From positions 1,364,001 through 1,428,000 of the forward strand of contig NZ_CP042828.1 of assembly GCF_008000995.1 (NCBI RefSeq): a DNA stretch of 64,000 nucleotides. The letters are read 5' to 3'. Both the position numbers and the translations under genes were made by a program. The DNA comes from Ruania zhangjianzhongii. GTDB taxonomy: Bacteria > Actinomycetota > Actinomycetes > Actinomycetales > Beutenbergiaceae. The notes beneath the pieces were generated by a model, which ran no database searches, was not told where the DNA came from, and saw only the letters and a list, made by a program, of their open reading frames with translations. Of the stretch, positions 50,016 through 58,806 are shown one piece after another; position 1 is the stretch's first letter, and every line of letters starts with the position of its first letter.

Positions 50016-52712
50016 ATGAGCGAAGTACGCGACCAAGCCGTGACCACTCCGGCGAACGGGATCGCCTCCGGCTCCCGAAGCGGCGCGATCGATCAGATGC
50101 CCGATGTGCTGCGCCATGACGTGCGGCTCCTCGGTGAGCTGCTCGGCACCGTGCTGACCGAGAGTGGCGGACCGGGCCTGCTCGCCGACGTGGAGAAGCT
50201 GCGCGAGCTGACCATCGCGGCCTACGACGACGCTTCCTCGGACGCGTTCTCTCGCGCCGAGGATCTAGTCGAATCGTTCACGCTGGAGCGCGCCGAAGAA
50301 GTTGCCCGAGCCTTTACCTGTTATTTCCATCTGGTCAACCTGGCCGAGGAGTATCACCGGGTGCGTGCGCTGCGCTCCCGGGACACCGGGGACGTGGACC
50401 CGGCCCGGGCGCCGGAGGACACCCTCGGCGGTGCCTGGAACTTCCTGGTGGCCGAGCTCGGTGAGGACGAGGCGCGAGCGCGCATCGACGCCCTGGAGTT
50501 CCGGCCGGTGCTCACCGCCCACCCCACCGAGGCGCGGCGGCGCGCTGTCGCGGCGAGCATCCGGGAGATCACCGAGCTGCTCGGCCAGCGGGACGACCCA
50601 CGCCTGGGCGCCGGCGCACTGGCTGCCAACCGCCGCGAGCTGTTTACCCAGGTGGACCGACTCTGGCGTACCTCGCCGCTGCGGCTGACCAAGCCCACCC
50701 CGCTGGACGAGATCCGCACCGTGACCGGGATCTTCGACCAGACCCTGTTCGATGCGCTGCCCCGGATGTACCGCGCGATCGACGCCCTGCTGCAGGACCC
50801 GGACGTCCCGGCGCCGGTGCTGGCGCCGTCGTTCGTGCGGCTCGGTTCCTGGATCGGAGCCGACCGGGACGGCAACCCGAACGTGACCGCCCCGATCACC
50901 CGCTCCGCGGCGGCGATCACCGCCGACCACGTGCTCGGCGCGCTGCTGGAAGCGGCCCAGCGGGTGGGCAGCGCCCTCACTCTCGACGCCACCACCACTC
51001 CACCGTCGGCGGAGCTGGAGTCGCTGTGGAGCCGGCAGCACCAGCTCGCCGCCGAGCTCACCGGCGAGGTGGCGGTCCGGTCCCCGAACGAACCGCACCG
51101 ACGGGTGATGCTGGTGGTCGCTGAGCGGATCGCCGCCACCCGCCGCCGGGACGCCGATCTCGCCTATGCCGGTCCTCAGGAGCTGCTCGCCGACCTGCGC
51201 GTGGTGCAGTCCTCCCTGGCGGCGGCCGGGGACGCCCGGCAGGCGTACGGCGACCTGCAGGACCTGATCTGGCAGGTGGAGACCTTCGGCTTCCACCTGG
51301 TGGAGTTCGAGGTGCGCCAGCACTCCAAGGTGCACAATCAGGCCCTGGCTGAGCTGGACGCCGGTGGCGAGCTGAGCCCGATGAGCGAAGAAGTGCTGGA
51401 GACGATTCGCTCGATCGCGGCGATCCAGAACCGCTACGGCGTAGTGGCCGCCCACCGGTACGTGATCTCCTTCGCCACCTCCGCGGCCGACATCGCCGCC
51501 GTCTACCGGCTCGCCGAGGCGGCGATGGGCTCGGCCGCGGACATCCCCGTGCTGGACGTGGTCCCGTTGTTCGAGACGTTCGCGGATCTGCAGTCCTCGG
51601 TGGCGGCACTGGACGACATGATCGAGCTGCCGCAGGTCCAGCAGCGGATGGCCGAGACCGGGCGCCGGATCGAGATCATGCTCGGCTACTCCGACTCCTC
51701 CAAGGACGTGGGCCCGGTGGCGGCCACTCTCGCGTTGTACGACGCGCAGGAGCAGATTGCCCAGTGGGCCGCACGCAACGACATCACGCTCACCCTCTTC
51801 CACGGGCGCGGTGGTGCGCTCGGCCGCGGCGGCGGTCCCGCGAACCGCGCCGTGCTCGCCCAGCCCCCGGGCAGTGTGGACGGCCGGTTCAAGCTCACCG
51901 AGCAAGGCGAGGTGATCGCCGCCCGGTACGGCAACCCGGTGATCGCCCACCGGCACGTGGAACAGGTCGCTGCGGCCACGCTGCTGCAGGCGACCCCGGC
52001 GATCGAGGAGCGCAACTCCACCGCGGCCCGGGACTTCGCCGAGATCGCCGCCACGATGGATGCCGCCTCCCGCGAGCGGTTCTTCGAGCTGGTGCACGCC
52101 GAGGGCTTCGCGCCCTGGTTCGCCCAGGTGACCCCGCAGGAGGAGGTCGGCTGGCTGCCGCTGGGCTCGCGGCCGGCCCGCCGGGGGCTGAGCGTGGAGT
52201 CGCTGGAGGACCTGCGCGCGATCCCGTGGGTGTTCGCCTGGACCCAGGCCCGGATCAATCTCACCGGCTGGTTCGGCCTCGGTACCGCGCTGGCCGCGGT
52301 CGGTGACCTGGACACCCTGCAGGACGCCTACCGGCGCTGGCCGCTGCTGACCACGCTGATCGACAATGTGGAGATGTCTCTGGCGAAGACCGACGAGCGG
52401 ATCGCCCGCCGGTACCTCGCCCTCGGCGACCGGGACGACCTGGCCGAGCTGGTGCTGGCCGAGATGGAGCTCACCCGGCAGTGGGTGGTGGACATCACCG
52501 GGCAGGAGCGGCTGCTCGCCGGGCACCGGGTGCTCGGCCGGGCGGTCCAGCTGCGCAGCCCGTACGTGGACGCGCTCTCCCTGCTCCAGCTGCGCGCGCT
52601 GCGCACCCTGCGGGACACCGACGGTTCCGACGAGTCCCAGGACGAGGCGATCCGCCGGCTGATGCTGCTGTCCGTGAACGGTGTGGCCGCCGGCCTGCAG
52701 AACACCGGCTGA
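50016..52712 (+). CDS. ppc: Phosphoenolpyruvate carboxylase
   Basis: Carboxylates PEP to oxaloacetate (anaplerosis). A 898-residue protein: catalytic His in VLTAHPTEARR (about 169), the FHGRGGALGRGGGP motif (about 596-609) and GYSDSSKDVGPVAA. The C-terminal NTG ends the protein as in other bacterial PEPCs. ATG at 50016 has a leaderless-type promoter. It and the luciferase-like gene interrupt the otherwise conserved MBL-rph order. Confidence 0.96.
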   Translation: MSEVRDQAVTTPANGIASGSRSGAIDQMPDVLRHDVRLLGELLGTVLTESGGPGLLADVEKLRELTIAAYDDASSDAFSRAEDLVESFTLERAEEVARAFTCYFHLVNLAEEYHRVRALRSRDTGDVDPARAPEDTLGGAWNFLVAELGEDEARARIDALEFRPVLTAHPTEARRRAVAASIREITELLGQRDDPRLGAGALAANRRELFTQVDRLWRTSPLRLTKPTPLDEIRTVTGIFDQTLFDALPRMYRAIDALLQDPDVPAPVLAPSFVRLGSWIGADRDGNPNVTAPITRSAAAITADHVLGALLEAAQRVGSALTLDATTTPPSAELESLWSRQHQLAAELTGEVAVRSPNEPHRRVMLVVAERIAATRRRDADLAYAGPQELLADLRVVQSSLAAAGDARQAYGDLQDLIWQVETFGFHLVEFEVRQHSKVHNQALAELDAGGELSPMSEEVLETIRSIAAIQNRYGVVAAHRYVISFATSAADIAAVYRLAEAAMGSAADIPVLDVVPLFETFADLQSSVAALDDMIELPQVQQRMAETGRRIEIMLGYSDSSKDVGPVAATLALYDAQEQIAQWAARNDITLTLFHGRGGALGRGGGPANRAVLAQPPGSVDGRFKLTEQGEVIAARYGNPVIAHRHVEQVAAATLLQATPAIEERNSTAARDFAEIAATMDAASRERFFELVHAEGFAPWFAQVTPQEEVGWLPLGSRPARRGLSVESLEDLRAIPWVFAWTQARINLTGWFGLGTALAAVGDLDTLQDAYRRWPLLTTLIDNVEMSLAKTDERIARRYLALGDRDDLAELVLAEMELTRQWVVDITGQERLLAGHRVLGRAVQLRSPYVDALSLLQLRALRTLRDTDGSDESQDEAIRRLMLLSVNGVAAGLQNTG

Positions 52713-52730
52713 CCGCGTACCCCTCTCCGG

Positions 52731-52777
52731 GTCGTCCTGTCAGGAGTGCGCTATGGCGCACCCGTGACAGGTCGACC
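52731..52777. repeat. Palindromic repeat copy 1 downstream of the LLM gene
   Basis: A 47-nt imperfect palindrome: GTCGTCCTGTCA, GTGCGC..GCGCAC inner stem, TGACAGG outer arm. A related copy lies at 53810. It overlaps the last codons of the minus-strand monooxygenase gene and follows ppc. Confidence 0.65.
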
Positions 52778-53752
52778 TGGCAGCGCGAGGCTCGCTAGCG
52801 CGGCGTCCGCGGCGGTGAGTGCCTCTCGGTGATAGGTCGAGGTGCTCGCCAGCACCTCCGCCGCGCCGGTGCGCTGCACCAGTGCGGCGAGCTGCTCGCG
52901 CACCTGGTCGGCCGTTCCGTACATCGCGTGCTGGAGCTGGCGGTCGACGGCGGAGCGCACCTTGTCGCTGAAACCGTCGAGATCGTCGGTGCGTACCTGC
53001 CGCAACGGGCCGAAGACTCCCGTGGTGCGGCTCTCGGCCATCGCCACCGCCTCGGGGAGCAACAGTTCCCGGGCCCGTTCGGCGGTGTCGGCGACCATCA
53101 CGTCGAGGCTGATCGTCACCCGGGGGTGCGGCCACTGCTCGCTGGGCCGGTAGTCCTGCCGGTAGGCCTCCAGCGCGGTCAGGTCGCCGTGCAGCGCCGG
53201 CCCGCCGAGCACCACCGGCAGTCCGTGCCGGGCTGCCACCGCCAGACCGGCGCCGGTGGCGAGCAGATGCACCGGCACCTGGCCGGTCACCTCCGGTACG
53301 GCGGGCACCGGCGCAGTACCGGTCAGATGTGCGAGCACCTCGGTCAGGTCACCCTCGAACTGCTCCGGGGTGTACTCGGTGACCCGCAGGCTCTCCCGCA
53401 CGGGTTTGATGAACCCGAGCGAGCGGCCGATGCCAAGGTCGATCCGACCCGGGAACAGCGCGTCGAGGGTACGGGCCTGCTCGGCCACCACCAGCGGCTG
53501 GTGGTTCGGCAGCATCACCCCGCCGGACCCCACCCGGATCGTGGAAGTCGCGGCAGCGACGCCCGCCATCAGCACCGTCGGGGCCCCACTGGCGATCCCG
53601 GGCACGCCGTGGTGCTCGGCGACCCAGAAGCGCCGGTAGCCGAGTGCCTCCGCTGCGCGTGCCCGCGCCACGCTGGCCCGCAGCGACACTTCCGGCTGTT
53701 CGCCCACGCGCGTGCGGGAGCGGTCCAGCAGGGAGATCGGTACAGGCGCCAT
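52751..53752 (-). CDS. Luciferase-like (LLM) flavin-dependent monooxygenase
   Basis: A 333-residue flavin monooxygenase of the bacterial luciferase-like superfamily (MsnO8-type): [12 protein letters not shown] near the N-terminus, [55 protein letters not shown], and [10 protein letters not shown]. Start at 53752 (MAPVPISLL) is favoured; the upstream 29 codons lie in a repeat. Substrate unknown. It is the only minus-strand gene between clpS and rdgB and is flanked by two copies of the same palindrome, so it may be an insertion. Confidence 0.85.
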   Translation of the reverse strand: MAPVPISLLDRSRTRVGEQPEVSLRASVARARAAEALGYRRFWVAEHHGVPGIASGAPTVLMAGVAAATSTIRVGSGGVMLPNHQPLVVAEQARTLDALFPGRIDLGIGRSLGFIKPVRESLRVTEYTPEQFEGDLTEVLAHLTGTAPVPAVPEVTGQVPVHLLATGAGLAVAARHGLPVVLGGPALHGDLTALEAYRQDYRPSEQWPHPRVTISLDVMVADTAERARELLLPEAVAMAESRTTGVFGPLRQVRTDDLDGFSDKVRSAVDRQLQHAMYGTADQVREQLAALVQRTGAAEVLASTSTYHREALTAADAALASLALPGRPVTGAP

Positions 53753-53809
53753 CACCGGAGCAACCAGCGCCCGCCGAGCAACATTCCCGCCCGCCCCACC
53801 ACCTGGAGG

Positions 53810-53856
53810 TCGTCCTGTCAAAGGTGACCGATAGCGCACCTCTGACAGGACGACCG
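53810..53856. repeat. Palindromic repeat copy 2 upstream of the LLM gene
   Basis: A 47-nt palindrome related to the one at 52731: GGTCGTCCTGTCA ... TGACAGGACGACC, with GGTG..CACC inner pairing. It lies between the monooxygenase start (minus strand) and the rph start. Confidence 0.65.
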
Positions 53857-53872
53857 GGCAGGGGGTTGGGCA

Positions 53873-53878
53873 TAGGCT
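53873..53878 (+). promoter_or_regulatory. Probable -10 element of rph
   Basis: TAGGCT ends 8 nt before the ATG at 53887. Confidence 0.45.
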
Positions 53879-53886
53879 GGGCTGCC

Positions 53887-54666
53887 ATGACTGAGAACTC
53901 TCGCACCGACGGCCGCCGAACCGACCAGCTCCGCCCGGTCGCCTTCCACCGAGGCTGGTCCGACCAGGCCGAGGGCAGCGTGCTGGTGGAGTTCGGTGGC
54001 ACCCGCGTGCTGTGCACGGCTTCGTTCACCGAGGGGGTGCCGCGCTGGCGGAAGGGCTCCGGCCTGGGCTGGGTGACCGCGGAGTACGCCATGCTGCCCC
54101 GGTCCACGAACTCCCGTTCGGACCGGGAGTCGGTCAAAGGCAAGATCGGTGGCCGCACGCACGAGATCTCCCGGCTGATCGGGCGCGCACTGCGCGCGGT
54201 GATCGACCTCTCCGCGCTCGGGGAGAACACCATCGTGCTGGACTGTGACGTGCTCCAGGCCGACGGCGGAACCCGCACCGCCGCGATCACCGGAGCCTAC
54301 GTAGCGCTCGCCGATGCGATCGAGTGGGGCAGGACGCATGGAGCAGTCAAGGCCAAGGCAACGGTCCTGAGCGACTCGGTCTCCGCCGTCAGCGTGGGGA
54401 TCATCGACGGGACGCCGATGCTAGACCTGCCCTATGTGGAGGACGTGCGCGCCGAGACCGATATGAACGTGGTGGTGACCGGTAGCGGGGACTTCGTGGA
54501 GGTGCAGGGCACCGCCGAGGGGGTCCCGTTCCGCCGCGCGGAGCTGGACCAGCTGCTCGACCTGGCTGTCGCCGGCTGCGCCGATCTGACCGCAGCCCAG
54601 CGGGAGGCGCTCGCCGAACCCCTGGACCTCCGTGAGACGCCCGGCCCGCTGGCCAGCAACAGATGA
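53887..54666 (+). CDS. rph: Ribonuclease PH
   Basis: Phosphorolytic 3'-5' exoribonuclease that trims tRNA 3' ends. A 259-residue protein: [25 protein letters not shown] at the N-terminus, [16 protein letters not shown] (phosphate-binding Arg region) and [25 protein letters not shown]. Length normal. rdgB starts within its stop codon (overlap 4 nt), a conserved pairing. Synteny as in M. tuberculosis rphA-Rv1341. Confidence 0.96.
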   Translation: MTENSRTDGRRTDQLRPVAFHRGWSDQAEGSVLVEFGGTRVLCTASFTEGVPRWRKGSGLGWVTAEYAMLPRSTNSRSDRESVKGKIGGRTHEISRLIGRALRAVIDLSALGENTIVLDCDVLQADGGTRTAAITGAYVALADAIEWGRTHGAVKAKATVLSDSVSAVSVGIIDGTPMLDLPYVEDVRAETDMNVVVTGSGDFVEVQGTAEGVPFRRAELDQLLDLAVAGCADLTAAQREALAEPLDLRETPGPLASNR

Positions 54667-55280
54667 GCAGCCCCCGCCTGGTCCTGGCCACACACAACGC
54701 GCACAAGGTCGCCGAGCTGCGGGCGATCTTGGCCGATCTGCCCCGGCTGGCCGCCGAGGAGATCGTCGGCGCGGGGGACGTCGGCGGGCCGGAACCGGTC
54801 GAGGACGGCGTCACCTTCGCCGAGAACGCCCTGATCAAGGCCCGTGCCCTGGTGGCACACACCGGCATCGCCGCGGTGGCCGACGATTCCGGCCTAGCGG
54901 TGGACGTGCTCGGCGGCGCCCCCGGCATCTTCTCCGCCCGCTGGGCCGGCCGGCACGGCGACGATCAGGCGAATCTTGACCTGCTGCTGGCCCAGCTGAG
55001 CGAGGTCCGCGCGGAGCACCGGGGCGCGGCGTTCGTCTGCGCGGCAGCCCTGGTCACCTCCGATGGGCACGAGCACGTGGAGACCGGGCAGCTGCGCGGC
55101 AGGTTGCTCACCGCCCCGCGCGGGCAGGGTGGATTCGGCTATGATCCGATCCTTCGCCCCGACGGCGAGAGCCGCTCGTGTGCGGAGCTCACCCCGGCGG
55201 AGAAGAATGCGATCTCGCACCGCGGCCAGGCGTTTCGGGCGCTCGCGCCGCACATAAGTGCAGCCCTGCTCGCCGGATGA
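54663..55280 (+). CDS. rdgB: Non-canonical purine NTP pyrophosphatase (RdgB/HAM1)
   Basis: Hydrolyses dITP, XTP and ITP to the monophosphates and so keeps deaminated purines out of DNA and RNA. A 205-residue protein: [18 protein letters not shown] at the start, [21 protein letters not shown] (metal/substrate site) and [13 protein letters not shown]. The AERHRGQAF-type C-terminus ([15 protein letters not shown]) is present. Coupled to rph. Confidence 0.95.
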   Translation: MSSPRLVLATHNAHKVAELRAILADLPRLAAEEIVGAGDVGGPEPVEDGVTFAENALIKARALVAHTGIAAVADDSGLAVDVLGGAPGIFSARWAGRHGDDQANLDLLLAQLSEVRAEHRGAAFVCAAALVTSDGHEHVETGQLRGRLLTAPRGQGGFGYDPILRPDGESRSCAELTPAEKNAISHRGQAFRALAPHISAALLAG

Positions 55281-55333
55281 GCGGCGCTCTACGCTGAGCC
55301 GGTGACCCGACCGACCGCCTGCCCTGGACGCTG

Positions 55334-56050
55334 ATGCACTTCTTGACCGACACCACCTGGACCGAGCTCTACCTGCTCACCGTCGCCTTCGTGCTCTGCG
55401 CGGTGATCGGCATCGAGCGCCAGGTGCGGCAGAAGGCGGCAGGATTTCGCACCCACGTGCTGGTCGGGATGGGCTCGGCCGGGTTCACTTTGGTCTCCGC
55501 GTTCGGCTTCGCCAACGTGCTCGGCGACGATGTGAACCTGGATCCGTCCCGGATCGCCGCCCAGATCGTCTCCGGCATCGGCTTCCTCGGCGCCGGGGTG
55601 ATCTTCACCCGGCGGGACGTGGTGCGGGGGCTGACCACTGCCGCCACGATCTGGGTTGCCGCCGCTGTCGGTATGGCTGCCGGGGCCGGGATGGTCTCCC
55701 TCGCCGTGTTCCTCACCGTGCTGCACGTGGTGGCGGTGCTCGGGGTCGGGCCGCTGGTGCGCAAGATCCCCACCCGGGACCACAACCGAGTGCTCCGGGT
55801 GCGTTACCTGGATGGGGCCGGAGTGCTCCGGGACGTCCTCGCCCTGGCCACCGATCTGGGGTTCAGCACGCTGATTCTCGGCAGTCGGCGGCTGGAGCGC
55901 GACGCTCAGGCCATGGTGGAGATCGACATCCGGTTCAAGGGCCGGATGGCGCTGCGCACCGCTATTCCGAGCGTGAACGCCATCGAAGGGGTCCGCGAGG
56001 TCGAAGTGCGTAGCGATGACGAGCACGAGGACGACGAAGACGTCATCTGA
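55334..56050 (+). CDS. MgtC/SapB-family membrane protein
   Basis: A 238-residue MgtC-like protein. About five helices (positions 10-150) include the MgtC motifs VIGIERQVRQKAAGFRTHVLVGMGSAGFTL and QIVSGIGFLGAGVIF, then RGLTTAATIWVAAAVGMAAGAG. The C-terminal ACT-like cytoplasmic domain (about 160-225) is followed by an acidic tail (DDEHEDDEDVI). Relatives affect Mg2+ homeostasis and virulence; function here unknown. Its 3' end is 88 nt before the polyol dehydrogenase start. Confidence 0.88.
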   Translation: MHFLTDTTWTELYLLTVAFVLCAVIGIERQVRQKAAGFRTHVLVGMGSAGFTLVSAFGFANVLGDDVNLDPSRIAAQIVSGIGFLGAGVIFTRRDVVRGLTTAATIWVAAAVGMAAGAGMVSLAVFLTVLHVVAVLGVGPLVRKIPTRDHNRVLRVRYLDGAGVLRDVLALATDLGFSTLILGSRRLERDAQAMVEIDIRFKGRMALRTAIPSVNAIEGVREVEVRSDDEHEDDEDVI

Positions 56051-56068
56051 TCCGTTGCCGGCCAGTGC

Positions 56069-56103
56069 TGCTCATCTGAGTTGAGCGGTACTGCTCATCT
56101 GAT
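56069..56103. promoter_or_regulatory. Two TGCTCATCTGA motifs before the polyol dehydrogenase gene
   Basis: TGCTCATCTGAG (56069-56080) and TGCTCATCTGAT (56092-56103), 23 nt apart. The same motif occurs three times at the SorC/ABC promoter (58685-58754), so it is probably the SorC-regulator binding site. Confidence 0.7.
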
Positions 56104-56138
56104 ACCTTCGAGTGAACGATCCGACGCCAGGAGCCGTG

Positions 56139-57623
56139 ATGACTTCGCTCAACGATGCTGCACTGACCAGTCTGGACCCGCAGGTGGCCCGACCCGACTA
56201 CGACCGCAGCGCCCTCAGCGTGGGGATCGTCCACATCGGCGTCGGTGGTTTCCACCGCGCCCACCAGGCGATGTACCTGGACGAGCTGATGCGCGCCGGC
56301 CACGCCCACGACTGGGCGATCTGCGGACTCGGCCTGATGCCCGGCGATATCCGGATGCGCGACGCCCTCGCCAGCCAGGACGGCCTCTACACCCTGGTGG
56401 TCAAGCACTCGGACGGCAGCACCGAGGCCCGGGTGATCGGCTCGATCCTGGACTACGTCTACGCCCCGGACGATCCGGAAGCGGCGCTGGCCCGGATGGC
56501 CGACCCGGCGGTGCGGATCGTCTCGCTGACCGTGACCGAGGGGGGCTACAACGTCAACCAGGTCACCGGCGAGTTCGACCTGACCAATCCGGCGGTACGG
56601 GCCGACCTCGAACCCGGGGCGCTGCCGACGACCTCCTTCGGGTATGTGGTCGAGGCGCTGCGCCGCCGGCGGGAGGCGGGGACCGCGCCGTTCACCGTGA
56701 TGAGCTGCGACAACATCCAGGGCAACGGGGACAACGCCCGGCGGATGTTCGGCGCCTTCGCCCACGCCAAGGACCCCGAGCTGGCCGCCTGGATCGACGC
56801 CGAGGTGCCGTTCCCGAACTCGATGGTGGACCGGATCACCCCGGTGACTACCGACGAGGACCGTGCCCTGGTGGCCGAGCGGTTCGGCGTCGAGGATGCC
56901 TGGCCGGTGGTCACCGAACCGTTCACCCAGTGGGCGCTGGAGGATCATTTCGTCGCCGGTCGGCCACCGTACGAGGACGCCGGTGTGCAGGTGGTGGCCG
57001 ATGTCACGCCCTATGAGCTGATGAAGCTGCGGCTGCTGAACGTCAGTCACCAGGGCATCGCCTACCTCGGCTACCTGGCCGGCTACCGCCTGGTGCACGA
57101 CGTCGCCCAGGACCCGATGTTCGCGACCTTCCTGCGCGGCTATATGGACTCCGAGGGGAGCCCGACCCTGCAGCCGGTACCGGGCGTGGACCTGGATGCC
57201 TATAAGGCCACCCTGATCGAACGGTTCTCCAACGCCTATGTGCGCGACACCGTCGCCCGGCTGTGTGCGGAGTCCTCCGACCGGATCCCTACCTGGTTGG
57301 TGCCGGTGATTGATGCGAACCTCGCCGCCGGGGGAGAGGTGGCCCGATCCGCGCTGATCGTGGCTAGCTGGGCCCGCTATGCCGAAGGTGTGGATGAGCA
57401 GGGCGCACCGATCGAGATCGTCGACCGGATCGCCGACCGGGTGCACGCCGCCGCCCTTGCCCAGGCTGAGGACGATCTGGCTTTCCTCCGGGACCGGGAC
57501 CTGTTTGGTGACCTGGTCGAGGACGAGCGGTTCGTCGCTGCCTACCGGTGGGCGCTGTCCTCGCTGCACGAGCGCGGTTCCCGCGCCACGATTCAGGCCC
57601 TGCTCGACGGCGAGGCCCCCTGA
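56139..57623 (+). CDS. Mannitol dehydrogenase-family polyol oxidoreductase
   Basis: A 494-residue NAD-dependent long-chain polyol dehydrogenase (mannitol 2-dehydrogenase, fructuronate reductase or arabinitol type). IVHIGVGGFHRAHQAMY holds the nucleotide-binding Gly motif, and the catalytic K-x4-N-x2-H pattern is visible in MKLRLLNVSHQG (about 305). ATG at 56139 with an AGGAG site is used; two TGCTCATCTGA motifs sit upstream. The nearby ABC transporter and SorC regulator indicate a sugar alcohol or sugar acid; the particular one is not decided by sequence. Confidence 0.9.
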   Translation: MTSLNDAALTSLDPQVARPDYDRSALSVGIVHIGVGGFHRAHQAMYLDELMRAGHAHDWAICGLGLMPGDIRMRDALASQDGLYTLVVKHSDGSTEARVIGSILDYVYAPDDPEAALARMADPAVRIVSLTVTEGGYNVNQVTGEFDLTNPAVRADLEPGALPTTSFGYVVEALRRRREAGTAPFTVMSCDNIQGNGDNARRMFGAFAHAKDPELAAWIDAEVPFPNSMVDRITPVTTDEDRALVAERFGVEDAWPVVTEPFTQWALEDHFVAGRPPYEDAGVQVVADVTPYELMKLRLLNVSHQGIAYLGYLAGYRLVHDVAQDPMFATFLRGYMDSEGSPTLQPVPGVDLDAYKATLIERFSNAYVRDTVARLCAESSDRIPTWLVPVIDANLAAGGEVARSALIVASWARYAEGVDEQGAPIEIVDRIADRVHAAALAQAEDDLAFLRDRDLFGDLVEDERFVAAYRWALSSLHERGSRATIQALLDGEAP

Positions 57624-57711
57624 CGTAGCCGGCTCACCGCTCGTACCGGTGGACTGGGCGCCGTTGTGCCTCGTTCTGTCGGCTCGGGTGCTTCTCGGCC
57701 GGCGCTGAGGA

Positions 57712-58644
57712 TCAGCCCGTCGCGGTCAGCTCGGCCAGCGCCGTGGCGCAGTCGGTGTCCAGGACCAGCATGTCCACGAAGCCACCGCGCACACCCGCGC
57801 GAACTGCTGTGGCGGTCTCCCGGCCGAAGCCGGAGGCGATCACCGTGGGGGTGCGGCGCAGCTGGTCCAGCGTCACCGCGACCACCCGCTCCTCCAGCGA
57901 GGGGTCCAGCTCTCGGCCGTCGGCGTCGAACAGTCGCCCGGAGCACTCGCCGACCACGTGATGCTTCTCGACAGTGCTGAGGTCCGCGGCGGACAGGGTC
58001 GGATAGACCGTGGAGGACTGCGGCGACCAGCCGCCGATGGCCACGACAGCGAGATCGAGCTCGTCCGCCTTGCGCAACGCGTCGGCGATCTGCGGCTGGG
58101 CGCGCAACCCGGCGGCGGTGGACGCGTCCCCGACGGTCAGGGGTGCCCAGATCGGCCAGGTGCGCACTCCGGTCAGCCCCTTGAAGTGCTGGATCAGGCC
58201 TAGGGAGTCCCCGCTGCCCTCCACCGGCTGAGCGCCGACGAGCTGGACCACCTCACAGGGCGGGAGCTGGTCGATGTAGGGGGCGGCCGTCTCCAGCGTC
58301 CTCGACCAGGAGATGCCGACCGTCATCCCCTCGCGCACCTCGTCCCGCACGATGTGGGCCAGCGTCCGGGCGAGCAGGTCGCGCCGCTGCCGGGCGTCGG
58401 AGTGCGAGGTGGCGATGGTCACCGGCACGCCGAGTGCCTGGGCGAGCGGTCCGGACAGGTCCTCGGCCTCCTCCGGCAGTGCGACCGAGATGCGCACGAT
58501 CCCCATCTCGCGGGCCGTGGTCAGCAGCCGGGCGACCCGGAACCGGGACAGGTGTCGCTCGCTGGCGATCTCTACCTTCGACTTGCCGTCCACGTGGAAG
58601 TCGATGCTGACGTCGCGCATCAGCACGAGCTCATCACGATCCAC
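57712..58644 (-). CDS. SorC-family sugar-binding transcriptional regulator
   Basis: A 310-residue regulator: N-terminal helix-turn-helix (about 20-55, KSKVEIASERHLSRFRVARLLTTAREMGIV) and a sugar-phosphate-binding domain (about 65-310, including GMTVGISWSRTL and VVAIGGW). GTG at 58644 with a GAGGAGG site is chosen over the ORF-start codon at 58665. It converges with the dehydrogenase gene and is divergent from the ABC importer; five TGCTCATCTGA motifs mark both target promoters. Confidence 0.88.
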   Translation of the reverse strand: MDRDELVLMRDVSIDFHVDGKSKVEIASERHLSRFRVARLLTTAREMGIVRISVALPEEAEDLSGPLAQALGVPVTIATSHSDARQRRDLLARTLAHIVRDEVREGMTVGISWSRTLETAAPYIDQLPPCEVVQLVGAQPVEGSGDSLGLIQHFKGLTGVRTWPIWAPLTVGDASTAAGLRAQPQIADALRKADELDLAVVAIGGWSPQSSTVYPTLSAADLSTVEKHHVVGECSGRLFDADGRELDPSLEERVVAVTLDQLRRTPTVIASGFGRETATAVRAGVRGGFVDMLVLDTDCATALAELTATG

Positions 58645-58684
58645 TGAACGGCCCTCCTCTCGCAACAGATGTGCAGTCAGTGCT

Positions 58685-58754
58685 TGCTCATCTGAGTGTA
58701 GGCCACTACAGTCCCTAATATCAGATGAGCGGATTAGATATTCTCAGATGAGCA
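58685..58754. promoter_or_regulatory. Three TGCTCATCTGA motifs in the SorC/ABC divergent promoter
   Basis: TGCTCATCTGAG (58685-58696), TCAGATGAGCG (58721-58731, reverse) and CTCAGATGAGCA (58743-58754, reverse). Together with the two copies at 56069-56103 they define a five-site regulon motif. One regulator would then control itself, the importer and the dehydrogenase. Confidence 0.7.
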
Positions 58755-58806
58755 CCGCTGTCGGTCGTAGCGCTCGACGGTTCGTGCAGACGATGTGAGG
58801 ACGACG

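Noticed and set aside
50265-52526. Long minus-strand frame antisense to ppc
   Set aside because: Arg/Gly/His-rich, no domain pattern; ppc motifs are complete on the plus strand.
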